Assembly: GCA_005799825.1 (NCBI GenBank)
Contig: SYFT01000016.1
Span: 1 to 61,781, forward strand
DNA: 61,781 nt
Direction: 5' to 3'
Origin: Acidobacteriota bacterium
Lineage (GTDB): Bacteria; Acidobacteriota; Vicinamibacteria; Vicinamibacterales; SCN-69-37
A program made the position numbers and the translations under genes. This document shows positions 17,793 through 25,322 of the stretch, piece by piece (position 1 is the first letter of the stretch; each line of letters begins with the position of its first letter). Under the pieces are notes generated by a model. That model was not told where the DNA came from. It made no database searches and saw nothing but the letters and a program-made list of their open reading frames with translations.

Positions 17793-17953
17793 TAGAGCGT
17801 TTTTCGTTTGCGTGCGGCGGTCACTCGGGCTTGAGAACCAGCCCGAGCTACGTTCCGGAATCGATATCCGCTCGTGCGTAGCCCGATCCCTTCTGAGCGT
17901 AGCTCGGCCTGGTTTTCAAGGCCGAGGCCTACACGCAAACGAAAAACGCTCTA
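17793..17953. repeat. MITE-like palindromic element A: perfect 22-bp terminal inverted repeats around a REP doublet
   Basis: Bases 17793-17814 and 17932-17953 are perfect 22-base inverted repeats (outer part TAGAGCGTTTTTCG). If the element proper begins at GAGCG, it is flanked by TA on both sides, as expected for a TA target duplication. Inside are two REP-like hairpins in opposite orientation: 17824-17847 (CTCGGGCT, 8-base loop, AGCCCGAG) and 17903-17926 (CTCGGCCT, loop, AGGCCGAG). The right edge supplies the TAG stop of the gene at 17951; the left edge lies a few bases from the fusion gene's start. There is no coding capacity. Confidence 0.85.
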
Positions 17954-18388
17954 CCGGCGTCGGCCTACACGGCGACCGCGATCGTCTCGCGCTACAGGCC
18001 ACTTGGACCGCTTCATCGACCAGGGTATTTCGATCACCTGGCCGCCCATGTCGGCGGACGCCGTGCCCGAAATCGCGTCTCCCGCGAGCTTCCCGGTCAT
18101 GCCATACGCCATTGCGCTGCCGTCCTGCCGCTGCCGCGTCACCACGAACTTCACGACGCCGTCTTTAATGGTGCCGTCAGTCACCGGCCAGACGCGGCCG
18201 TCCGGGAGTTGCATCTCGCCGGTCAGCTTCTCCCCGTCCGCCTTGAACGTGACGGTGGCCGCCACCTGGCCCATCTCGCTGTCCATCACAAACGCCCACG
18301 TCCCATTCATGCCGGTCTGCGCGGCCAGCGCCACCATCATCACCGTCATGACCATCGCGCACGCCATTGTCGTGACTCGCACTCGCAT
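17951..18388 (-). CDS. Small secreted protein of unknown function
   Basis: A 145-residue protein starting at ATG 18388 with a signal peptide ('MACAMVMTVMMVALAAQ'), then 'GMNGTWAFVMDSEMGQVAAT' and alternating strands ('KLTGEMQLPDGRVWPVTDGT', 'GMTGKLAGDAISGT') that suggest a small beta-barrel or lipocalin-like fold. A purine-rich 'AGAGAGGGCAGGACAC' precedes the start. The stop codon and probably the last basic residues ('GRRVGRRR') are at the edge of palindromic element A, so the original C-terminus may have been altered by its insertion. No named family is recognised. Confidence 0.7.
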   Translation of the reverse strand: MRVRVTTMACAMVMTVMMVALAAQTGMNGTWAFVMDSEMGQVAATVTFKADGEKLTGEMQLPDGRVWPVTDGTIKDGVVKFVVTRQRQDGSAMAYGMTGKLAGDAISGTASADMGGQVIEIPWSMKRSKWPVARDDRGRRVGRRR

Positions 18389-18426
18389 GTGTCCTGCCCT
18401 CTCTTGTAATGCTAGCTCAAGGCTGG

Positions 18427-20004
18427 TCATTTGGACCACGGCGTCCCGATCCAGAACGACTGAAGCGTCGTCCATCGTTCACGAGAGCGATCGGGTTGGC
18501 CGGCGGCGGCATAGGCGGCGGCTGCGCCGTGCAGTGAGCGTGCGCGGTTGGGCATGCGTTCGAGGCCCGCGTCAAAGGCGGCCGCCGCGTTGGCGTGCTG
18601 ACCTGCGCGCGCGAGTACTTCGCCCAGGAGTTCGTGCGACGGCTTGATGGGGTCGGCCGCGCCGTTGGGTGGCCGCATGCTTTCTTCGATTGTGACGGCT
18701 TCGCGCAGCATCTTGATGGCTTTCTCGCGATCACCCTTGGACTCGGCGATGCGCGCGCCCAGCTCCAGCGCCATGACGCGCGCGCCTTTGTCGCCTTCTG
18801 ACAGTGCTGAAGTCGCCGCGGCAGGCGCGGATGCCGCGCCGTGGTCCGCATGTGCGCCACCGGATTCCTGGACCCCCATCTTGGCGCTGACGGCGAGCCG
18901 CGCAAGCATCTTGTCTGCAACCGCCGCATTACCTGTGGCGACGGCGCTCAATCCATTCGCGAACACCGTCGCGATCGAAGCGGAGTCCGCGACGTCCTGC
19001 ACCATCCATTCCTCGGTTTCAATGATGTAGCGGGCGCGGACGAGGGCAAGACCTGAGGTGGCGCGGGCGTGCTTGGTGGTGGCGGCCATTTCTTCAAAAG
19101 CCTGAATGCGGCCACGGGCGCCACGGTAATCGCCCAGTTGCAGGAATCCGTACTGGCCCCAGTCGCCCGAGTGGGCCATGTCGCCGGGCGAATCGCCCGG
19201 CTGCCACAGCTCCTTCGCAATGGTGAACGCGCGAATGTTCTGATGCGCCACCTCTTGCCACATGCCGTGCTGAATGAAGATGTGGGTGGGCATGTGGACG
19301 GCGTGGGAGACGGCCGGAACGATCTTTGCGTAGAGGAACGCCGATTCGAGTGCGAGCGGCGCGTGCACCGGATCGTCGAACGCGTGAATGATGTAGTGCG
19401 TGGCTCCGGGATGGTTCGGGTTGCGGCGGACCACGTCCATGGCCAGGGCGCCGGCTTTCACCTCCGGACGGAACGTGCTGTCGTTCTGTGCCCGAGCCGC
19501 GCTCAGGAGCGACAATGCATAAAACGTCGTCACTTCGTCGTCGGCCGGGAACGCCGCATGCAGGCGTTCCATGGCGCGCATGTAGGCGACACGCCGCGCA
19601 CGCCAGTCGCCTTCGGCCCAGAGCGCCTCGACGGCCTGCAGAAAACCCTGTTCGCGTGGCGTGGGCGCTTTGGCGAGCCGGGCGGCCGGAGTCGACCCGA
19701 GACGCCCGAGCACAGCGCGCGGGTTGGCAGGGTCGGACTCGGCGTTCAGTGGATGGTTGTAACAGAGCGTCTCACCCCAGTAGGCGAGCGCGAAGTCCGG
19801 GTCGGCCTTCTGCGCGAGCTTGAACTCGGCGATCGCCTGTTTCCACCCGAAACTATGGAGGATGGCGACGCCGCGCAGGAAGTGGCGCTGGGCCTCGGGG
19901 TTCGCCGACGTCGGAAACGACAGGGACCCGACATTTTCAAGCTGCGCCGACACAGGCGCGGAAAGACTCAGCAACACCGCGAACACGATCATCCGGCAAC
20001 GCAT
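18427..20004 (-). CDS. Secreted tetratricopeptide-repeat protein
   Basis: A 525-residue exported protein. The ATG at 20004 sits just after GGAGGT, which decides the start; a signal peptide ('MIVFAVLLSLSAPVSAQ') follows. TPR-like helices appear from ~residue 30 ('FLRGVAILHSFGWKQAIAEF', 'DPDFALAYWGETLCYNHPL') through a central 'SHAVHMPTHIFIQHGMW' segment to C-terminal repeats ('LLGEVLARAGQHANAAAAF'). This architecture is common in soil Acidobacteria as an uncharacterised periplasmic TPR protein. A TACAAT box near 20035 fits a promoter with a short leader. The gene is 38 bases upstream of the small secreted protein at 18388, and the two may be co-transcribed. Confidence 0.82.
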   Translation of the reverse strand: MRCRMIVFAVLLSLSAPVSAQLENVGSLSFPTSANPEAQRHFLRGVAILHSFGWKQAIAEFKLAQKADPDFALAYWGETLCYNHPLNAESDPANPRAVLGRLGSTPAARLAKAPTPREQGFLQAVEALWAEGDWRARRVAYMRAMERLHAAFPADDEVTTFYALSLLSAARAQNDSTFRPEVKAGALAMDVVRRNPNHPGATHYIIHAFDDPVHAPLALESAFLYAKIVPAVSHAVHMPTHIFIQHGMWQEVAHQNIRAFTIAKELWQPGDSPGDMAHSGDWGQYGFLQLGDYRGARGRIQAFEEMAATTKHARATSGLALVRARYIIETEEWMVQDVADSASIATVFANGLSAVATGNAAVADKMLARLAVSAKMGVQESGGAHADHGAASAPAAATSALSEGDKGARVMALELGARIAESKGDREKAIKMLREAVTIEESMRPPNGAADPIKPSHELLGEVLARAGQHANAAAAFDAGLERMPNRARSLHGAAAAYAAAGQPDRSRERWTTLQSFWIGTPWSK

Positions 20005-20099
20005 TGATACCTCCATGAGAGCAGTGGAAGGGATTGTAGAACTATTCGCGTCCCCACGACGACAGCAGGCAGCCTCCACAGTGTGCCCGCGCCCCTGAA

Positions 20100-20275
20100 G
20101 AGCGAGACGGTGTTACAGTCCGCATGGAACGCGACCACGTGAGCAGGGGGTAGACGATGAGCTGGGGAGACAGCATCGGCGCCAGGCTCTTTGGGCCTGT
20201 TGAAAACGGTGTCGGACCCTGCCGCGTGCTTCAGTGGAGTCGCGCTCTGGGTGCCTGGCCGACACCATCCGCCCC
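20100..20275. other. Intergenic region with an imperfect inverted repeat, no gene
   Basis: Between the promoter side of the TPR gene and repeat element B there is no convincing reading frame. GGTGTCGG at 20208-20215 is mirrored by CCGACACC at 20259-20266, with a further GCCAGGC/GCCTGGC pair outside it. This could be a decayed palindromic element; no function can be assigned. Confidence 0.4.
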
Positions 20276-20350
20276 TGAGCGTTTTTCATTTGCGTGTGGG
20301 CCTCGGCCTGGATTTCACGGCTGAGGCTTATACGCAAACGAAAGAGGTCC
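20276..20350. repeat. MITE/REP-like palindromic element B (shorter, degenerate copy)
   Basis: The left arm GAGCGTTTTTCATTTGCGTG differs by one base from the left terminal repeat of element A, and the right arm ACGCAAACGAAA matches A's right arm before diverging. The centre holds a single REP half (CTCGGCCT, loop GGATTTCA, CGGCTGAG). It lies 12 bases beyond the stop of the NHL-repeat gene, at its 3' end, like the other copies. Confidence 0.75.
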
Positions 20351-20361
20351 CAGCCCGGCGA

Positions 20362-21531
20362 CTACCGCGTCGGCGGCTTCACGCTTGACGCCGGCCTGGT
20401 GCCCATGAGGTTCCATCGCTGGATGCGGCGGCCGTTGCCGGCCTCGCCGGTGTACATCCGGTTCTGCGAGTCGATCGCAATCATGTGGGCGCGGATGAAC
20501 TCGCCGCTCTGGCGACCGGGCCGGCCAAAACGATCCAGGATGGCCAGGTCCTGGCGACGCAGAATCCAGACACGCTGGTTCGTACCGTCGATCAGGTAGA
20601 GCAGGCTCTGCTCCGGATCGCGCGAGAACTGCAGGCTGAAGCCGGTCCCCGACCCACCCGTTTCCGGGCGCACGAATTTTTCCATCAGGTATTCGCCGTT
20701 CTGCCGGAAGACCTGGATGCGGTTGCCGCGGCGGTCCGACACATAGATCAGGCCGTCCTTCGATCCCACCAAGCCGTGCAGGGTGGAGTACTGCGTCGGT
20801 GGGCTCGCGACATTGACCGGGTACGTGTACTTCTGCATGTCGTCCGGCGGCTTGCCGTACGCGCCCCAGTGGCGCTTGTACTGGCCGGTGGCCGCGTCGT
20901 ACACCACCACGCGTTTGTTGATGTAGCCGTCGGCGATGAACAGTTCGTTCGTCCTGGGTTCGACGTAGAAGTTGGCGGGGCCGCCAAGATGATCAGGATC
21001 GTTGCTGCCTTTGTTCACACCCGGCTCGCCGATGGTCAGCACGTGCGTGCCGTCCTGCCTGAACTTCATCATGTGCATGCCGTTGCTTGTGCCCATCCAC
21101 ACAAAGCCGTGGTGATCGATGTAGATACCGTGCTCCTGGCTGAACCAGGTGTAGCCCTCGCCCGGGCCGCCCCAGGAGCGCAGCACCTTGCCGTCGGGAT
21201 CCAGTTCCAGCACGGGCGGGGCCGGGAAGCAGCAGTCGGCGATGGGCGGCTTGGCGGCGGCACCGATTTCCTGGTCGGTGAGGCTCGACGGCATGTGAAT
21301 GACCCACAAGTGGTCGCGCTCGTCGACAAACAGCCCGCGAATATCACCCAGAATCCAGTCGTTCGGCAGCGTCGGTGGCCACGTGGGATCGACCACGTAG
21401 ATCGGGAGCCGATCAGCCGTGGGCGACCCCGGGGCCGGTTTGGCGTTCGCCCCTTGCGCGGCGGCCACCAACGGCAAGAGCACTCCAGCACACAAGACAA
21501 CGAGCGACGGCACGTGGGTCACGGGACGCAT
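20362..21531 (-). CDS. Secreted NHL-repeat / six-bladed beta-propeller protein
   Basis: A 389-residue exported protein: signal peptide ('VVLCAGVLLPLVAAAQ'), then NHL-like blades ('GDIRGLFVDERDHLWVI', 'EHGIYIDHHGFVWMG', 'FYVEPRTNELFIADGY', 'HGLVGSKDGLIYVSDR', 'HMIAIDSQNRMYTGE'). NHL propellers are usually binding scaffolds; some bacterial members are lyase- or lactonase-like, but no catalytic metal site is evident. Its ATG overlaps the TAA stop of the CIA30-family gene by one base (TAATG), so the two are translationally coupled. Element B follows its stop. Confidence 0.85.
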   Translation of the reverse strand: MRPVTHVPSLVVLCAGVLLPLVAAAQGANAKPAPGSPTADRLPIYVVDPTWPPTLPNDWILGDIRGLFVDERDHLWVIHMPSSLTDQEIGAAAKPPIADCCFPAPPVLELDPDGKVLRSWGGPGEGYTWFSQEHGIYIDHHGFVWMGTSNGMHMMKFRQDGTHVLTIGEPGVNKGSNDPDHLGGPANFYVEPRTNELFIADGYINKRVVVYDAATGQYKRHWGAYGKPPDDMQKYTYPVNVASPPTQYSTLHGLVGSKDGLIYVSDRRGNRIQVFRQNGEYLMEKFVRPETGGSGTGFSLQFSRDPEQSLLYLIDGTNQRVWILRRQDLAILDRFGRPGRQSGEFIRAHMIAIDSQNRMYTGEAGNGRRIQRWNLMGTRPASSVKPPTR

Positions 21532-22130
21532 TATCGCTCACGCCGGTCGACGCGGTGGAGCTGTACACGAAGCGCCCGGACCCACGCCACTTCCAGCACA
21601 AACGGGCCGGGTGTCTTCTCGGCCAGCAGGAAGCCGATCGACGTGATGTTGCGGGGGTCGATCGGGCCCACCCCCCGCACGACCTGGCCGAACGAGGTGG
21701 CCTCGAACCGGTCCAACGGAATCGCCACCTCGATCCACTCGCCCGGGCGGGTCGGCACCGGGGCGCGGTACGACCAGGCCCTCATCTGCCTTGAAGTGTA
21801 GAGGTTTAACTGATACTCACGCCCGTCACCACGGACGCGCGACACGATCGTGTCGCCAGCCTGCAGGCCAAGCGTCCGGGGCCGCGACCGCACCGAGGCG
21901 AAGCCGCCGTTGTTCTCCAGCGAGAGCGTCCCGTAAAACTCCAGAGTCTGGCGTTCGGTGATCCTGAATCGGCCGTCGGACACCCCGCCCATGACGCCGT
22001 CATTCACAGCCTGCCACCCTGCGGCCGCGTCGGGCGACACGAACGTAAAGAGCGGGACTTGTGGTGCCTGGGCTCTCGACGAAACACCCATCAGAGCGAC
22101 CAACGCTGCAACCCACATCGCGCGACTCAT
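21531..22130 (-). CDS. CIA30 family protein, exported
   Basis: A 199-residue protein with a signal peptide ('MWVAALVALMGVSSRAQ') and the CIA30 hallmark 'WQAVNDGVMGGVSDG'. Strands typical of this jelly-roll fold follow ('LEFYGTLSLENNGGFASVRS', 'WIEVAIPLDRF', 'SIGFLLAEKTPGPFVLEVAW'). CIA30 proteins include the mitochondrial complex I assembly factor, but bacterial members are largely uncharacterised and a complex I role should not be assumed. AGGTGA lies shortly before the ATG. First gene of a two-gene unit with the NHL-repeat gene. Confidence 0.85.
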   Translation of the reverse strand: MSRAMWVAALVALMGVSSRAQAPQVPLFTFVSPDAAAGWQAVNDGVMGGVSDGRFRITERQTLEFYGTLSLENNGGFASVRSRPRTLGLQAGDTIVSRVRGDGREYQLNLYTSRQMRAWSYRAPVPTRPGEWIEVAIPLDRFEATSFGQVVRGVGPIDPRNITSIGFLLAEKTPGPFVLEVAWVRALRVQLHRVDRRER

Positions 22131-22189
22131 TCAAATCACCTCGTGCCACCCCCACCGCGTCCATAATCAGCAATTCCATCCGCCCGGGG

Positions 22190-22195
22190 TAGCAT
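22190..22195 (+). promoter_or_regulatory. Putative leaderless promoter (TAGCAT, 7 bp before GTG)
   Basis: TAGCAT is followed by seven bases and then the GTG at 22203. The intervening ATG at 22201 is out of frame. No ribosome-binding site is present. Confidence 0.4.
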
Positions 22196-22202
22196 TGGGG
22201 AT

Positions 22203-22658
22203 GTGCCGCAAGGGTTTGGACAGACGGTCGCCGAAGCGCGCACCTGGCTCCTGGTTGCGCACGTGGCGGCGACACTGTACATGACCGGGGTGATCTGGTT
22301 CGTACAGATTGTACACTACCCGCTGTTCTCGCGCGTCGGGCAGCGCGGGTTCTGCGAGTACGAACGGGAGCATGTCCGGCGGACTGGCTGGGTCGTCGCG
22401 GGTCCAATGCTGGCCGAACTGGCCGCCGCCGTGGCGGTCGTCTGGGTCGTCGGCGGATGGCTGGCCTGGACCGGACTGGCCCTGGTTGGCGTCATCTGGA
22501 TCAGCACCGGCGTTTGGCAGGTGCCGGCACATCGTCGGCTCGAAGCAGGATTTGATGCGTCTGTCCACTTGTGGCTGACGCGCACGAACTGGATTCGGAC
22601 GGCGGGATGGACGGCGCGAAGCGTCATCGCGCTCGCGCTGGCTGCCGCATTCGGTTGA
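22203..22658 (+). CDS. Four-helix integral membrane protein, unknown function
   Basis: A 151-residue protein with four hydrophobic helices: 'LLVAHVAATLYMTGVIWFVQ', 'WVVAGPMLAELAAAVAVVWV', 'LAWTGLALVGVIWISTGVWQ' and 'ARSVIALALAAAF'. The conserved-looking 'FVQIVHYPLFSRVG' after helix 1 and 'VPAHRRLEAGFD' after helix 3 are found in a widespread uncharacterised bacterial membrane family. A GTG start at 22203 fits the promoter spacing. Divergent from the CIA30 gene and 28 bases before the Dps-like gene, so possibly co-transcribed with it. Confidence 0.7.
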   Translation: MPQGFGQTVAEARTWLLVAHVAATLYMTGVIWFVQIVHYPLFSRVGQRGFCEYEREHVRRTGWVVAGPMLAELAAAVAVVWVVGGWLAWTGLALVGVIWISTGVWQVPAHRRLEAGFDASVHLWLTRTNWIRTAGWTARSVIALALAAAFG

Positions 22659-22686
22659 CTGGACGATAACATCTGTAGAGGCCCTT

Positions 22687-23157
22687 ATGAAGAAACCACG
22701 AGTGATCCGACCGTCAACGAACACCCGGCTGACTGACAGCCTAAATCAGGTGCTTGCCGATTCCTACGCCCTGCTGTCGCTCACTCACTTGGCCCACTGG
22801 AACGTGGAGGGGCCTGGGTTCTTCGCGCTGCACACCGCCTTTCAGACGCATTACGAAGAGCTTTTTATCGCGATCGATGAGATTGCCGAGCGCATCCGTG
22901 CGCTCGACGCCTACGCGATCGGCGGCCTCGCGACGTTGGCCAAAACCGCGCAGATGAAAGAGTTCTCATCGCCGCTGGTGCAGGAGGATTATGTCCGTGC
23001 GCTCATCGCCGCGAGCGGAAAAGTGGTGGCGGATGCCGAGCGCGCGCGCGATATCGCCGACGAGGCTGGTGACGCCGAGAGCCAGGACCTGATGATCGGC
23101 CGGATTACCCTTCACCAGAAGACGGTCTGGATGCTGAAGAGCTTCCTGAAGGTCTGA
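22687..23157 (+). CDS. dps: Dps / ferritin-like DNA-protection protein
   Basis: A 156-residue Dps-family protein, expected to form a dodecameric iron-storage shell that oxidises Fe(II) with peroxide. The ferroxidase motif is present: 'THLAHWNVEGPGFFALHTAF' followed by 'AIDEIAERIRALD', giving the His, Asp and Glu ligands shared across subunits. The N-terminus is basic ('MKKPRVIRPSTNTRL'), as in DNA-binding Dps proteins. AGAGG upstream of the ATG is a modest ribosome-binding site and TAACAT at ~22668 a possible -10 box. Confidence 0.9.
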   Translation: MKKPRVIRPSTNTRLTDSLNQVLADSYALLSLTHLAHWNVEGPGFFALHTAFQTHYEELFIAIDEIAERIRALDAYAIGGLATLAKTAQMKEFSSPLVQEDYVRALIAASGKVVADAERARDIADEAGDAESQDLMIGRITLHQKTVWMLKSFLKV

Positions 23158-23272
23158 ACCGCAGCGCCATTGAGAAACGCCGCAAACGGCGGCATCTGAA
23201 GACCGGGTTCTTCACTGCGGCATGCACTTTGGTCTACGGATGGCAACCAGGCCGGGATAATCGTCACCATTG

Positions 23273-23545
23273 ATGCGCCTGGTCCCAGGGACGCGCGTCG
23301 ATCCGTACGAAATTGTTGGCGCGCTTGGCGCAGGCGGCGTGGGCGAGGTGTATCGCGCACGCGATGCCGGGCTGGACCGCGATGTGGCGATCAAGATCCT
23401 GCCGGAACTCTTCGCGCAGGCCCCCGAGCGCCTCGCCCGCTTCGCGCGCGAAGCCAAGGCGCCGGCCTCGCTCAACCACCAGAACATCATGGCAATTTAC
23501 GGCATAGAGGAGTCCAGCGTCCGGGCGTCTCCCTGCGCGTGCTGA
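23273..23545 (+). pseudogene. N-terminal stub of a Ser/Thr protein kinase
   Basis: The first ~80 residues of a bacterial Ser/Thr kinase are intact: 'GTRVDPYEIVGALGAGGVGE' (P-loop), 'DRDVAIKILPELFA' (invariant Lys) and 'LARFAREAKAPASLNHQNI'. After 'MAIYGIEES' the homology stops and the frame ends ~10 residues later. The catalytic loop, activation segment and everything downstream are missing. The break at ~23510 abuts a TonB-receptor stub on the opposite strand. Confidence 0.75.
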
Positions 23546-23871
23546 GAATCGTCATGCGTCGGCGCCCTGATCTTCACAGTTGGCTTGGTCTGCGCCACCA
23601 GGGTCGTCGTGAGGACCAGCGTCAGCGCCGTGGCGGCCGACAGGAACGGCAGGGTGTAGTCTCCATTTGCAGAAGTCACGGCCATCCGGACCCCCTGCAA
23701 CGACGGGGACGACACGGTGACGGTGACTCCGGGCAGCACGCCACCCTGCGCGTCCGCCACCCGGCCCTTGATCACCCCGGTGGGGTTCGTCTGGGCGAGC
23801 GCGGCGGCGCCCGACAGGAACACCAGGCTCAGCGCCAGGACACAATTAATCGACGCGTTTCGAATCCTCAT
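23497..23871 (-). pseudogene. N-terminal stub of an Oar-like TonB-dependent receptor
   Basis: Signal peptide ('INCVLALSLVFLSGAAALAQ') followed by the carboxypeptidase-regulatory-like domain that opens Oar-type receptors: 'GVIKGRVADAQGGVLPGVTV', 'TSANGDYTLPFL'. Homology ends after ~60 residues; the rest of the ~120-residue frame is unrelated and overlaps the kinase stub from the other strand. Plug and barrel are absent. The intact receptor at 44852-47569 has the same opening domain for comparison. Confidence 0.75.
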
Positions 23872-23983
23872 GCCATCTCCTCAATCAATAAGAGCACCAA
23901 CCTCGACAGTCACACGACGACAAGGTGGTTGACAGAATCGGGACCATTCCATTGCCCCATTGCCCCATGGCCTCATTCCCAAA

Positions 23984-23989
23984 TAGACT
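23984..23989 (+). promoter_or_regulatory. Putative leaderless promoter (TAGACT, 6 bp before ATG)
   Basis: TAGACT, then CCCCGC, then the ATG at 23996. No ribosome-binding site lies between. Confidence 0.45.
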
Positions 23990-23995
23990 CCCCGC

Positions 23996-25315
23996 ATGAG
24001 CGAATCCATCGGTTCCAGCGGCAGGGGCATGAAGTTGCACACGAAGATCCTGTTGGGCTTGTCGGTTGGCCTGATTTTGGGCGTGGCGACCAACCTCACT
24101 GTGGGCGTCACCAATCCGACGGTGGAGTGGATGAACAAGTATGTGGCCGGGCCGGTCGGGCAGGTCTTCCTCCGCATGTTGTTCATGGTGGTGATGCCGC
24201 TGGTCTTTGCGTCCATTGCGCTGGGCGTGGCCGGACTGGGTGACATTCGCAAGGTCGGCCGGGTCGGTGGCAGGGCAATCGGCTACTTCTTCATCACCAC
24301 ATGCCTGGCCGCCACGCTCGGCCTGGTTGTGGTCAACATGATGAAACCGTGGAATCGCGTCACGCCGGAGACGCGTGTGGCGCTGATGGAACGCTTCGCC
24401 GGCGACGCCTCCACGCGCGTGGAAGCCGCTGCCACGACCGGGAAGTTCGGGCCTGAGACGTTCGTCAATATCGTCCCGCGCAACCCGATCGACGCGGCGG
24501 CAAAGACCGATATGCTGGCCATCATTTTTTTCGGCCTGATGTTCGGCGCGGCTCTGACCCTGATCCCGGCGGCCAAGGCCAAACCGATGCTGGATTGGCT
24601 GGAGGCCCTGAACGAAGTGGTCATCAAGATCATCCACTTCGCGATGATGGTGGCGCCCTACGGTGTGGCCTGCCTCATCTTCGCAGTGGCATCGCGCTTC
24701 GGCTTCGACCTGATGGTCGCCGTGGCTGCCTTCGTGGGCACCGTCCTGCTCGCCCTGCTCCTGCACGTCCTGATCACGCTCTGCAGCATCCTGCAGTTCG
24801 GCCTCGGCCTATCGCCCCTCCTGTTTGTGTCACGGGTGAAAGCCGCGCTGATCACGGCATTCTCCACCAGTTCCTCGAGTGCCACGCTGCCAACAGGCCT
24901 TGATGTCTCCGAACATCAACTCGGCATTCCGCGCGGCATCGCCGGCTTCGTGTTGCCGATCGGCTCCACCATGTGCATGAACGGCACGGCGATCTTCGAG
25001 GGGATCACGGTCATCTTTCTCGCGGAGATCTTCGGCATCGATTTGACCGTCTCGCAAATGGCCATCGTCATGATCATGTCGGTCATCACGGCCATCGGCG
25101 CTGCCGGCGTGCCCGGCGGGTCCATCCCCTTGCTCGTCGGCATTCTGGTAATGTTCGGGGTGCCCGGCGAAGGCATCGCCATTGTGCTGGGCGTGGACCG
25201 CATCCTCGACATGTCGCGGACGACGGTGAATGTGTTTGGCGACCTGACCGCGGCGGTGTATGTCGCCAAAAGTGAAGGCGTCTGGACACCCAAGGATGTA
25301 CCCTCGGCCTCGTAG
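23996..25315 (+). CDS. Dicarboxylate/amino acid:cation symporter (DAACS/SDF family)
   Basis: A 439-residue inner-membrane transporter of the glutamate/dicarboxylate-proton or sodium symporter family. Hallmarks are the serine-rich hairpin 'FSTSSSSATLP', the helix-7 motif 'PIGSTMCMNGTAIFEGITVI' (NMDGT-like, here CMNGT), the second hairpin 'GAAGVPGGSIPLL', and 'DRILDMSRTTVNVFGD' with the substrate-binding Asp and Arg region. Helix count and length match the family. The next gene, a MATE transporter, starts 8 bases later, so the two are probably one transcript. Substrate (glutamate, aspartate, C4-dicarboxylate) cannot be fixed by eye. Confidence 0.9.
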   Translation: MSESIGSSGRGMKLHTKILLGLSVGLILGVATNLTVGVTNPTVEWMNKYVAGPVGQVFLRMLFMVVMPLVFASIALGVAGLGDIRKVGRVGGRAIGYFFITTCLAATLGLVVVNMMKPWNRVTPETRVALMERFAGDASTRVEAAATTGKFGPETFVNIVPRNPIDAAAKTDMLAIIFFGLMFGAALTLIPAAKAKPMLDWLEALNEVVIKIIHFAMMVAPYGVACLIFAVASRFGFDLMVAVAAFVGTVLLALLLHVLITLCSILQFGLGLSPLLFVSRVKAALITAFSTSSSSATLPTGLDVSEHQLGIPRGIAGFVLPIGSTMCMNGTAIFEGITVIFLAEIFGIDLTVSQMAIVMIMSVITAIGAAGVPGGSIPLLVGILVMFGVPGEGIAIVLGVDRILDMSRTTVNVFGDLTAAVYVAKSEGVWTPKDVPSAS

Positions 25316-25322
25316 GACCAAG

